From assembly GCF_002811945.1 (NCBI RefSeq), contig NZ_NPDX01000001.1, forward strand, positions 620,001 through 684,000: 64,000 bases of DNA, in the 5' to 3' direction. The notes below the pieces were generated by a model. That model saw only the letters and a program-made list of their open reading frames with translations. It searched no databases and was not told the origin of the DNA. A program made the translations under genes and the position numbers. Shown piece by piece: positions 38,006 to 45,929 of this stretch; position 1 is the stretch's first letter, and each line of letters opens with the position of its first letter. The stretch comes from Leptospira harrisiae. Lineage in GTDB: Bacteria; Spirochaetota; Leptospiria; Leptospirales; Leptospiraceae.

Positions 38006-39386
38006 AAACTAAATAGTTTTCTTGGATTGACCAGAGAAATATCCAGGGTTTGTCTTCTCGAATTTTTTCTATGACTGTAAGTGCATCTCGGCTATTTTTA
38101 AAAGGTTTATCTAAAATTTTTCCAACATCTTTGTTACTATAAAAAGACCGGTTTCCCCCGTTCCCTAGTTTTTCTGGATGAAAGAGTGGGTCTAAAAAAT
38201 TCCAAACCGAATCAAAGTCGGAATACCAAGTGAGAAGAGTTAAATCTCCTTTTCCTTCTCCATTTTCTTTATACAATGGAGCTTTTTCCATTGGTCTGAG
38301 TATGACTGTAAGTCCAATTTCTTCTAATGCTTGTTTGATGGCTCTTCCTTTCGATTGGTTTTCATCATCACCGCGCATTCGAAACTCTAGATTTGTCAAT
38401 TTAATGTTCGGATAACATTTAGATTGCTCCAGTTCTTTTTTCGCCAATTCTTTGTTATAGTTTTCTACCTTTGTGTTTTTTCCCTTCGAAATTTTTTCAA
38501 TGTAGTCGATTGGGATGGGGCCATAACTTAGGTCAGCATGATTTTCTAATAGTTTATTAATGATGAGCAGGCGAGGAATGGACAAGTTTACTGCCGTTCG
38601 GAAGTGTTTGTCGAAACAAGGATTGTTTTGGTTGATTGCCACATACTGGATTGACCTTCCTTTTTTTGTGAGAGTGAATTCTGAATTAGCCTCGGGTAAA
38701 GAAAGAAGAAAGTCGGTAAGTTTGAATGCATCCAACTTTCCTTTACGATATAAAAATAAGGAAGTGGAAGATTGAGGTAAAATGAGAAACCGAATTTTTT
38801 TAGGAAACTTTGTATCGGTTTCCTTTTGTCTCTCTACATCTATAGATTCATTTTTTTTCCAATCGATGAGTTTGTATTTTCCATAGGACTTTAATGTTTC
38901 AGTTTCCCATTCTTTTTTCCCGATGATGGAAGCAAAAGGTAAACTGAGTTTCTCTTTCCATTCGGTTTCCAAGGTTCCCTGTTTGAATTCTAACTCCATT
39001 TGATCTTCTGATATGCGCCGAACTTGGACTAAGAACTGGTAGTCACCTTTTCTTGGATAGGTTTCTCGGATCAAACGAGACAAACTGAAAACAATGTCAT
39101 CCACAGGAGGGGCAAACGGATGCAACTGGAACCACCAAAGATTCTTTGTTGGGTGTGGTATTTTTTTGAAGGAGTGAATCCATGGTGAGTGGATCCCATC
39201 TGAATTTTGAATCCAGAGCCCTTGGTGGATGAATTTGGCTAATTTTTGACCTGATAAATCTGTGATATGGAGTGGATCCAGATGAGCAGAGTCTGACGGA
39301 AGTGCCACTTTTAGATCAAAATCGGGAGTTTCCTTCCGGCAAAAAGTGAGGGACAAGAGAAAGAAAACGAGGGATAAGGTTCTCAT
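37962..39386 (-). CDS. ABC-type peptide/nickel-like substrate-binding lipoprotein (family 5)
   Basis: A 474-residue extracytoplasmic binding protein related to OppA/DppA. The start chosen is ATG 39386, giving a short lipoprotein signal ending in LSLTFC (C16). Other in-frame Met codons up to 39425 are possible. LKVALPSDSAHLDPLHITD is the usual N-terminal block, and AIKQALEEIGLTVILRPM with TLLTWYSDFD matches the C-terminal lobe. No permease or ATPase for it lies nearby, so it could be an orphan or work with distant components. Its start is only 2 bases from the divergent ABC exporter start. Confidence 0.82.
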   Translation of the reverse strand: MRTLSLVFFLLSLTFCRKETPDFDLKVALPSDSAHLDPLHITDLSGQKLAKFIHQGLWIQNSDGIHSPWIHSFKKIPHPTKNLWWFQLHPFAPPVDDIVFSLSRLIRETYPRKGDYQFLVQVRRISEDQMELEFKQGTLETEWKEKLSLPFASIIGKKEWETETLKSYGKYKLIDWKKNESIDVERQKETDTKFPKKIRFLILPQSSTSLFLYRKGKLDAFKLTDFLLSLPEANSEFTLTKKGRSIQYVAINQNNPCFDKHFRTAVNLSIPRLLIINKLLENHADLSYGPIPIDYIEKISKGKNTKVENYNKELAKKELEQSKCYPNIKLTNLEFRMRGDDENQSKGRAIKQALEEIGLTVILRPMEKAPLYKENGEGKGDLTLLTWYSDFDSVWNFLDPLFHPEKLGNGGNRSFYSNKDVGKILDKPFKNSRDALTVIEKIREDKPWIFLWSIQENYLVSKEFLRYNELADFL

Positions 39387-39388
39387 AC

Positions 39389-41272
39389 GTGAAGATTTAC
39401 CGAAAACTCTGGCCATACTTGGCAAAATACAAATACAGACTTAGCCTTGGTGTTTTCTTGTCTATATTTGTTTCCATTTTTAATGGAGCCTCCCTCACGT
39501 CTCTGATTCCCATTTTTGATTCATTGGGAACCGGCGAAAATTATAAGTTTCAAATTGCTTTAACAAAGAAGGACCAGGCCCTCCTTGCTGAATATAAAAA
39601 ACCAGATCGTTTAGAAGGATTAAAGTATTGGGAATGGCAGTTTGCAAATCTAAAACAAAACACAAACGATGAACTTGCCGATAAAAAACCGGATGATTTG
39701 GTTTATCTATTTTGCCTCATTATTTTACCGATATATTTTTTAAAATTAATCTGTTTAGCTGGTACAGTTTACTTTGTCAATTCCGCAGGTCTCCTTGCGG
39801 TGAGCGATCTCAGGCAAGCACTATATAAAAAACTCCAGGTATTGCCCCTCAATGAGTTTTATCGTGAAAAAACCGGAGTTCTTATGAGTCGAGTGATCAA
39901 CGATGTGGATATCGTTGGTAAAGTGGTTTCGAATGATCTAAAAGATGCAATTAACGATTTTTTTTATATCGTCACTCATTTAATCATCTTACTTGTGCTA
40001 AGCTGGAAATTGTTTTTTTTATTATTCATTGTAATCCCATTGATTGTGGGTCCTGTAAGCACGTTTGCTGATCGTATTCGAAGAACTACCAAAAACCAAC
40101 AGGAACAATTATCGGAATTAAATGGAGACCTTCAAGAAGTCATTTCAGGAATTCGTGTCATTCGTGCATTCTCAATGGAAGACAAAGAAGCAGATAGATT
40201 TTTGAAGGTTAATCAAAATCTTTCGGACAAGACCTTTAAAACACATTTTTATCATCAGATTGGCCCCGCCTTGACAGAGTTATCTGGTTCTGTAGTGACA
40301 ATGGTCTTTTTGGGGATTGGTGCTTATTTGTTAGAGGACGCTAGTTTTTCTAAAGGGATGTTTATTGCTTTTTTTCTAACTTTGATATTTCTGATGCGTC
40401 CGTTGAAACAAATGAGTATCCTCGTGAATTTAATCCAGGCCTCTGTCATCGCAAGTGACAGAGTATTTGAAATTTTGGGAAGAGACGTTGATATTAAAGA
40501 GCCCATCACTCCAAATCAATTGGGTGCATTATCAAAATCTATTGAGTATAAAAACGTTTCCTATTTATATCCTAATACTGATATTTATGCATTAAAAAAT
40601 ATTAATCTAACATTGCCACGCGGTGGAACCATTGCGATTGTTGGCTCTTCTGGTGCCGGTAAATCTACGTTAGTCGATCTTTTGCCAAGGTTAATTGATC
40701 CTAGTGAAGGTGGAATTTTTTGGGATGAGGTGAATGCAAAAGATTTAACTTTAGATAATTTGCGAAAACGAATCGGGGTAGTTTCTCAGAATATATTTCT
40801 TTTTAATGGTTCAGTTCGTGAAAACATTGCTTTTGGTAAACCTGATGCTTCGGAAGAAGAAATTAGACGTGCCGCTGAGGATGCATTTGCTTCTGAGTTT
40901 ATCGAAGCTTTTGAAGAAGGTTATGATACGATAGTCGGAGAACGAGGTGTGATGTTGTCTGGTGGCCAAAGGCAGAGGATTTCGATTGCGAGAACTTTAC
41001 TTGCCAATCCAGAAGTATTGATTTTGGATGAAGCTACTTCTGCGTTAGATACTGAATCGGAACGCCTTATTCAACAAGCCTTTGTTCGGTTGTATGAAAA
41101 CAAAACTGTCATTATCATTGCTCACCGTTTATCTACAGTAAAAATTGCAGATACAATTTATTATTTAGAAAATGGTGAAATCGTAGAAAGCGGAAGCCAT
41201 ACGGATTTACTCAAAAATCAAAACTCCAAATACAAACGTTTGTATGACATGCAGTTTTCCGGATCTGTATAA
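39389..41272 (+). CDS. ABC exporter, MsbA-like (fused membrane and ATPase domains)
   Basis: A 627-residue half-transporter. The membrane domain has six hydrophobic segments (residues ~15-340), with an unusually long polar loop after the first (~50-105). The ATPase has Walker A IVGSSGAGKSTLVDLLPR, the signature LSGGQRQRISIARTLL, Walker B VLILDEATSALD and the switch IIIAHRLSTVK. It is closest in layout to MsbA lipid-A flippases. The start is GTG at 39389. It is divergent from the substrate-binding lipoprotein with 2 bases between start codons. Role in lipid A or lipid export is inferred from family. Confidence 0.9.
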   Translation: MKIYRKLWPYLAKYKYRLSLGVFLSIFVSIFNGASLTSLIPIFDSLGTGENYKFQIALTKKDQALLAEYKKPDRLEGLKYWEWQFANLKQNTNDELADKKPDDLVYLFCLIILPIYFLKLICLAGTVYFVNSAGLLAVSDLRQALYKKLQVLPLNEFYREKTGVLMSRVINDVDIVGKVVSNDLKDAINDFFYIVTHLIILLVLSWKLFFLLFIVIPLIVGPVSTFADRIRRTTKNQQEQLSELNGDLQEVISGIRVIRAFSMEDKEADRFLKVNQNLSDKTFKTHFYHQIGPALTELSGSVVTMVFLGIGAYLLEDASFSKGMFIAFFLTLIFLMRPLKQMSILVNLIQASVIASDRVFEILGRDVDIKEPITPNQLGALSKSIEYKNVSYLYPNTDIYALKNINLTLPRGGTIAIVGSSGAGKSTLVDLLPRLIDPSEGGIFWDEVNAKDLTLDNLRKRIGVVSQNIFLFNGSVRENIAFGKPDASEEEIRRAAEDAFASEFIEAFEEGYDTIVGERGVMLSGGQRQRISIARTLLANPEVLILDEATSALDTESERLIQQAFVRLYENKTVIIIAHRLSTVKIADTIYYLENGEIVESGSHTDLLKNQNSKYKRLYDMQFSGSV

Positions 41273-41289
41273 CTAAAAACAAAAACGTT

Positions 41290-41700
41290 TTAAGTCAACC
41301 TACCGGTTCCGCAATTGGGACAAAACTTTGCATTGGGAACAGCAACAAACGAACCGCAGTTAGCACATGTCCAATTTTCAATGATTTTCGGGCTATTCAT
41401 TACAGTTACATTGGATTTCACTGTTTTTAATTCTAATTCCACGGAATCCAAAGCTTCTATATAAGGAAGTGATTGGATTTGAAATTCTTCTTCTGTTAAT
41501 TTTCCTGAATCAAAATCTGATCGGATGTCTTTTAGTGAATCGAGCAAGTTTCTTTTTTTTTCTGTAATCGGTTTGAGATGGGCATTTTCATCCCTTCCAA
41601 AAGGAGATTCATCTAGGCGGAAACGGTAATGAAATAAGACAAAAGGAGCGATCAGAATGATTCCAAAAACAAGACAATACAGATATAAGAGAAAATCCAT
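41290..41700 (-). CDS. zinc-ribbon membrane protein
   Basis: A 136-residue protein with one N-terminal membrane segment (LYLYCLVFGIILIAPFVLF). A helical middle region follows (LLDSLKDIRSDFDSGKLTEEEF), and a C-terminal zinc ribbon with two Cys pairs: WTCANCGSF and FCPNCGTGR. The middle resembles the short-chain helix of CcmH-like and other membrane proteins that carry a 'dsgKlteeEF' stretch. Convergent with the ABC exporter and divergent from the CoA-transferase. Function unknown. Confidence 0.72.
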   Translation of the reverse strand: MDFLLYLYCLVFGIILIAPFVLFHYRFRLDESPFGRDENAHLKPITEKKRNLLDSLKDIRSDFDSGKLTEEEFQIQSLPYIEALDSVELELKTVKSNVTVMNSPKIIENWTCANCGSFVAVPNAKFCPNCGTGRLT

Positions 41701-41771
41701 ACGTTCAGAATTTGGACTTTTTATTTTTAAGCAATCTCTTTATCTTTGGTCATAGAAGAGATTTTACATTT

Positions 41772-43274
41772 ATGGCCGTTACAAATTCATTAATTGAACA
41801 AAAATTAAAAACTGCAGAAGAAGTGGCAGCGCTCCTACCCCAACAGGTCACCTTAGGCTGTTCCGGTTTTACTCCTGCTGGATACCCAAAACTCATTCCC
41901 GTTGCCTTTGCCAAAAGAATTGAAGATGAAAAAAAATTAGGCAAAGAGTTTTCGATTAACTTATATGCCGGTGCCTCCACAGGTGAGGAATTGGATGGTG
42001 CTTTGGCAAGAACTGGTGCCTTAAAACTAAGAATTCCTTACCAATCCAATTCCCATCTTCGCAATCTCATCAATCAAGGCGAAACTGACTTCATCGATAT
42101 GCACTTATCACATGTCGTAAAATACATTGAGCATGGGATATTACCAAAAATCGATGTCGCTATTGTTGAAGCAATTGACGTTACCGCCGATGGAAAAATT
42201 TATCTGTCTACTTCATCCGGTATGAGTGCAACTTATATTCGTAATGCGGAATCCATTTATATAGAGTTAACCGATACACACCCCCTAGAATTAAAAGGTT
42301 ACCACGATATTTATCTACCAAACCATCACGAAAAGGGACTTCCGATCAATATACTGACACCAGGTGATAGGATTGGTTTACCTTACATCCAAGTACCTCC
42401 CGATAAAATCAAAGGGATTGTACGTTCAAACAAACCAGATGCAGCAACGGTTTTTAAAACTCCCGACGAAGACTGCCAAAACATTGCGGCTCATGTTTTG
42501 TCTTTTATCCAACATGAAATAAAAAAAGGAAGAATTCCAAAAGAGTATCTTCCGTTTCAAAATGGGGTAGGAAATATTGCAAACGCAGTTCTCGCTAGTA
42601 TGGCCAAAGATCCAAATTTCCATTCAATTCAAATGTATACTGAGGTGGTTCAGGACTCTGTATTTGATTTAATTGATGCAGGAAAATTAGACATTGCATC
42701 TACTTCTGCATTAACTTTTTCTGAAGCAGGTTTAAAAAGATTCCATAATAACATTTCAGAATGGAAATCCAAATTTGTCATTCGACCACAAGAAATATCC
42801 AACCACCCCGAAGTGATCCGGCGTATGGGCCTCATTGCAATGAATACAGCAATCGAAGTTGATATATATGGAAATGTAAATTCAACCCATGTGATGGGAA
42901 CTTCGATGATGAATGGAATAGGTGGATCTGGAGATTTTACTAGAAATTCTCATTTATGTATTTTTATGACTCCATCTCTTGCAAAAGAAGGAAATATATC
43001 GGCGGTTGTACCGATGGTGTCGCATACAGATCATAATGAACACTCCACAATGATATTTGTAACCGAGCAGGGGTTAGCTGACCTTCGCGGTTGCCCTCCT
43101 AAAAAAAGAGCTGAACTCATTATCAATAATTGTGCTCATCCAATTTATCGTGATAAACTTCGCGAATATTATGAAAACGCACTCCGCGTATCAAAAGGAA
43201 AACATACACCACACGACCTAGAAAAAGCACTTTCTTGGCATGTACAATTTTTGAAAACAGGAAGTATGAAGTGA
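41772..43274 (+). CDS. acetyl-CoA hydrolase/transferase family (succinyl-CoA:acetate CoA-transferase-like)
   Basis: A 500-residue CoA-transferase of the acetyl-CoA hydrolase family. The family CoA-binding N-terminus is visible (TLGCSGFTPAGYPKLIP). The catalytic Glu lies in MYTEVVQDSVFDLID, and the later GIGGSGDFTRNSH and TEQGLADLRG blocks are diagnostic. Members exchange CoA between succinate, acetate, propionate or 4-hydroxybutyrate. I choose ATG 41772; a longer frame to 41712 adds 20 residues with no family match. Its last bases overlap the FAD gene start as GTGA. The exact acyl substrate cannot be decided. Confidence 0.9.
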   Translation: MAVTNSLIEQKLKTAEEVAALLPQQVTLGCSGFTPAGYPKLIPVAFAKRIEDEKKLGKEFSINLYAGASTGEELDGALARTGALKLRIPYQSNSHLRNLINQGETDFIDMHLSHVVKYIEHGILPKIDVAIVEAIDVTADGKIYLSTSSGMSATYIRNAESIYIELTDTHPLELKGYHDIYLPNHHEKGLPINILTPGDRIGLPYIQVPPDKIKGIVRSNKPDAATVFKTPDEDCQNIAAHVLSFIQHEIKKGRIPKEYLPFQNGVGNIANAVLASMAKDPNFHSIQMYTEVVQDSVFDLIDAGKLDIASTSALTFSEAGLKRFHNNISEWKSKFVIRPQEISNHPEVIRRMGLIAMNTAIEVDIYGNVNSTHVMGTSMMNGIGGSGDFTRNSHLCIFMTPSLAKEGNISAVVPMVSHTDHNEHSTMIFVTEQGLADLRGCPPKKRAELIINNCAHPIYRDKLREYYENALRVSKGKHTPHDLEKALSWHVQFLKTGSMK

Positions 43275-44524
43275 TTGCAGTTGTTGGTTCTGGGATAGCT
43301 GGACTAACTGCCGCTTGGGCCATTCGTAAATTTAAAGATGTAACATTGTTTGAAAAACATCCAGAAATTGGAATGGCTGCCTTCGGTGCCAAACAAATGG
43401 TGAATGGTGGAGAAGTGGAATTTGATATTCCATTTCGAACTATCAAACGTGATTATTATCCTACTCTTTTTCAGGTTTATGATAAAGCGGGGATAAAAAC
43501 AAGACCAGTAGATTATTCCTTTCGAGTAGAATCCAATGAGGATCCAATTTTCGGATTTCGGTCTCATCAAATTTTTGGAATTCCGTTTGGTGTTCCAACC
43601 TTGGATTCCATTGTATCCAAAAAAGGGCGTAGAATATTCTCCGACTTACTTAAGTTTTATGCCAATGCTAAAGAAGATTGGAAACAAGAAAGTCAAAACA
43701 TATCGATATTGGATTTTCTTATTAAATACAGATATTCTGAAGAATTTATATACGAATTCCTTCTCCCAACATTTGCACTTGTCAACACTTGTAAAACAGA
43801 AACTGTAGGAGCGTATCCTGCCGAAACAATTATCGGTTACCATTCACGTGGATATTCATATACTCCACAAGAAACGGCAAGTTTGGGAACAAGAGATGTT
43901 GTCAATCGACTCACAAAAGATTTAAATAATGTAACTCTCAACGCTGGTATCCAGAGAATATATAAAAAAGCAGACAAAACTTTCATTCAATTTGCTAATG
44001 AAGAAATTGAATTTGATCATGTCATTCTTTCTACGCAAGCAAATCAAGGAAAAGACCTTCTCGGTGTTGGTTTCGAACTAGAAAAAGAAATTCTGGGTGA
44101 ATTCCGTTATGAATCCAGCGATGTTGTATTACATACGGATGAATCCTATTTCCAAAATTCGAATGTATCATTAATTTTTAAGATCAGAGATGGTTTTGAT
44201 AAACCAGAAGTAACTTTGGACTTAGGTAGGATCATTCCAGAGTTAAAAGGAAAAAAAATATTTCAAACATGGAATCCGCACAAACTCCCCAAAGAAGTGG
44301 ATACTTTAAAGATCGCTAAGTTTGAAAGACCAGTCATGGACGAACGTACAGCTAAAGCCATTCAAAGAATCGCAGCCTTTCATGCTGAACCAAAACGTAA
44401 CCTTTGGTTGTGTGGATCTTATTCTCTTTATGGGATTCCTCTTCTGGAGGCTGGTGCAAAATCATCACTACTCGTTGCTTCTCAATTACTCAATCAAAGT
44501 ATAGATGATTTGATTCAAAAATGA
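43271..44524 (+). CDS. FAD/NAD(P)-binding oxidoreductase (amine-oxidase-like, COG2907 type)
   Basis: A 417-residue flavoprotein. The dinucleotide-binding N-terminus is AVVGSGIAGLTAAWAIRKF followed by TLFEKHPEIG. The C-terminal FAD contact is WLCGSYSLYGIPLLEAG. This resembles the predicted NAD/FAD-binding proteins related to phytoene desaturase that often sit beside cyclopropane-fatty-acid or other lipid methyltransferases, and a methyltransferase lies next to it (convergent, 12-base gap). The start is GTG at 43271, inside the upstream stop (GTGA), with GGAAG shortly before. Substrate unknown; a lipid or isoprenoid is possible. Confidence 0.8.
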   Translation: MIAVVGSGIAGLTAAWAIRKFKDVTLFEKHPEIGMAAFGAKQMVNGGEVEFDIPFRTIKRDYYPTLFQVYDKAGIKTRPVDYSFRVESNEDPIFGFRSHQIFGIPFGVPTLDSIVSKKGRRIFSDLLKFYANAKEDWKQESQNISILDFLIKYRYSEEFIYEFLLPTFALVNTCKTETVGAYPAETIIGYHSRGYSYTPQETASLGTRDVVNRLTKDLNNVTLNAGIQRIYKKADKTFIQFANEEIEFDHVILSTQANQGKDLLGVGFELEKEILGEFRYESSDVVLHTDESYFQNSNVSLIFKIRDGFDKPEVTLDLGRIIPELKGKKIFQTWNPHKLPKEVDTLKIAKFERPVMDERTAKAIQRIAAFHAEPKRNLWLCGSYSLYGIPLLEAGAKSSLLVASQLLNQSIDDLIQK

Positions 44525-44536
44525 AAAATATGTTAA

Positions 44537-45292
44537 CTATTTTTCAAAAACATAATAATGGTAACTAAGATAAAAATATTTAGTAAACCAATTCAATAGG
44601 TTTCCGAATGCTCTTAACGAGGCAGGTAAACTTTCCGAGTATTTGATAAATCCGTGGAGAACTGGTTTGGTCCAGTCTTCATTTTTAATCTGTTTGAAAC
44701 CAATAGATTTTAATTCTGCAATTGTTTCTTCCATTGGTTTTAAATTTCCTTTTGGGATGAGAAAAGGTAGATACAACCACCAAAATTTTTTAAATTTCTT
44801 TTGGGTGATCTGAAAATGAGTAAATGCCAATCTGCCACCAGGTTCTAAAACCCGATAACACTCAGAATAGAATGCATACAAGTTTTCAAAATGATACGAA
44901 GCATCTAATGAAAAAACATATTGGAAAATACAATCATCAAAAGTTTTTATTTTTTCCCAACTACCTTCTAAAAATGGAGAAATTAATATATGGTTATCGG
45001 AAAACAACTGTTTAGCGAAATCTGATTGTTCTCCAGGTAAATTGATGGCAGATAATTTTTCAGGATCATATTTCTTTGCTAAGTAAACCAAACTACCTCC
45101 AAGCCCCGAACCCACTTCTAAAATTTTCTTTTTCTTTGTTAATTGGCAACGGTTTGTGAATTCAGATACAAATCTAAGTCCTGCTGTTTCATAAGAAGTT
45201 TCTCCTTCCCAATACCCGAAATTGGAAAGGTAAAAGGGAGGCGACTGGGGAAGGACTGTGACTGGAGATTTAGAGAATGGGAAGGGTGTCAT
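44537..45292 (-). CDS. class I SAM-dependent methyltransferase
   Basis: A 251-residue methyltransferase. The SAM-binding motif I is ILEVGSGLGGSLVYLAKKY, and the later post-motifs are SLDASYHFENLYAF and RVLEPGGRLAFTH. The order resembles small-molecule or lipid methyltransferases of the Methyltransf_11 group. It runs convergently with the FAD oxidoreductase, and its promoter region faces that of the CsoR/CstR-like repressor 41 bases away. It may thus be controlled by the operator at 45313-45328. Substrate unknown. Confidence 0.82.
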   Translation of the reverse strand: MTPFPFSKSPVTVLPQSPPFYLSNFGYWEGETSYETAGLRFVSEFTNRCQLTKKKKILEVGSGLGGSLVYLAKKYDPEKLSAINLPGEQSDFAKQLFSDNHILISPFLEGSWEKIKTFDDCIFQYVFSLDASYHFENLYAFYSECYRVLEPGGRLAFTHFQITQKKFKKFWWLYLPFLIPKGNLKPMEETIAELKSIGFKQIKNEDWTKPVLHGFIKYSESLPASLRAFGNLLNWFTKYFYLSYHYYVFEK

Positions 45293-45312
45293 TTTTTGCT
45301 TGATCGATTCTT

Positions 45313-45328
45313 ATACCCTGCCGGGTAT
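45313..45328. promoter_or_regulatory. CsoR/CstR-type operator 1
   Basis: The sequence ATACCCTGCCGGGTAT is a perfect 6-bp inverted repeat (ATACCC / GGGTAT) with a 4-base centre. It lies between the divergent methyltransferase start (45292) and the repressor start (45334). CsoR-family repressors bind G/C tracts flanked by A/T pairs of this kind, so it is probably the autoregulatory site and may also affect the methyltransferase. Confidence 0.75.
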
Positions 45329-45333
45329 GTAGT

Positions 45334-45600
45334 ATGAGCCTTTCGGAAAACCAAACAAAACTGATCCACCGTATCAATCGAATCCAGGGACAGCTGGAAG
45401 CAATCAAGAATACAATCACAACGGAAGAAAAAGACTGCGAAAAAGCCATTTTACTCCTAAAAGCTGCACACCAAGCTATGAAAAAATTTGGTGAGGCCTA
45501 TATCCACGAATACATGGATACCTGCTTTAAAGAAAAAAAGTCAGTTCAGAACATCGAAACAGACGTAAAAAAAGCCATTACTGCCGCATTTTCCCTCTAA
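45334..45600 (+). CDS. CsoR/RcnR/CstR-family repressor, CstR-like cysteine pair
   Basis: An 88-residue all-helical repressor of the DUF156 family. The N-terminus has the family block LIHRINRIQGQLEAIKNTI. The sensing residues are C35 and C64, 28 residues between them, as in CsoR and the persulfide sensor CstR. The position of the copper-binding His in CsoR (25 after the first Cys) is Tyr60 here, which argues against a classic Cu(I) site and for a thiol or persulfide sensor. It is followed by DUF2892, TolC and RND genes, with matching operators on both sides. Sensing chemistry is an inference. Confidence 0.85.
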   Translation: MSLSENQTKLIHRINRIQGQLEAIKNTITTEEKDCEKAILLLKAAHQAMKKFGEAYIHEYMDTCFKEKKSVQNIETDVKKAITAAFSL

Positions 45601-45640
45601 ACCAATCGTAACCTTCCTCCCAAATTTATAAATAATCTTG

Positions 45641-45668
45641 CCATATATACCCCATGGGGTATATATGG
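45641..45668. promoter_or_regulatory. 28-bp perfect palindrome, operator 2
   Basis: A perfect 28-bp palindrome whose left arm is CCATATATACCCC and right arm its exact complement GGGGTATATATGG, with AT at the centre. It contains the same ATACCC/GGGTAT core as operator 1 and lies 34 bases upstream of the DUF2892 start. It probably lets the CstR-like repressor control the efflux genes. A half-site (GGGGTAT, 45691-45697) lies just downstream. Confidence 0.75.
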
Positions 45669-45688
45669 ATTAAATCGCTGTATACTAT

Positions 45689-45694
45689 AGGGGG
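45689..45694 (+). promoter_or_regulatory. ribosome binding site fixing the DUF2892 start
   Basis: AGGGGG lies 7 bases before ATG 45702. It overlaps a GGGGTAT operator half-site. An in-frame upstream ATG at 45654 lies inside the palindrome and has no such site, so 45702 is the better start. Confidence 0.6.
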
Positions 45695-45701
45695 TATGGT
45701 A

Positions 45702-45926
45702 ATGTTTCTTGCTTCAACAAAAACTTGGTATTTGGAACGAGTGGTGTATTTCATCGCTGGACTGTTCAGTTTAGTAGGGGTGTCACTTGGTACCTTTATT
45801 TCTCCTTGGTGGTATTTATTGAATCTGCTTGTGGGTGTAAACTTGGTTGTTTTTTCAACCATCGGTTTTTGTCCTATGGCAATTCTTTTGAACAAACTTG
45901 GTTTTGAACCAAAGGTTAGGGATTAA
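45702..45926 (+). CDS. DUF2892 (YgaP-like) inner-membrane protein
   Basis: A 74-residue protein that fits the DUF2892 family of two-helix membrane proteins found fused to rhodanese in YgaP and beside sulfide/persulfide-response genes. Residues 1-15 (FLASTKTWYLERVVYF) are followed by two hydrophobic helices and a closing FCPMAILLNKLGF with a Cys near the second helix end, typical of the family. It lies between the CstR-like repressor and the TolC gene (3 bases before tolC), apparently in one operon. The exact role is unknown; the sulfur link is an inference. Confidence 0.75.
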   Translation: MFLASTKTWYLERVVYFIAGLFSLVGVSLGTFISPWWYLLNLLVGVNLVVFSTIGFCPMAILLNKLGFEPKVRD

Positions 45927-45929
45927 ACA

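Noticed and set aside
45334..45600. Classic copper-sensing CsoR
   Set aside because: The Cys-His-Cys site is incomplete: the His position is Tyr60, so a Cu(I) role is less likely, although not excluded.
45654..45701. Upstream ATG start for the DUF2892 gene
   Set aside because: It lies inside the palindrome, has no ribosome binding site, and adds 16 residues that do not match the family; ATG 45702 has AGGGGG before it.
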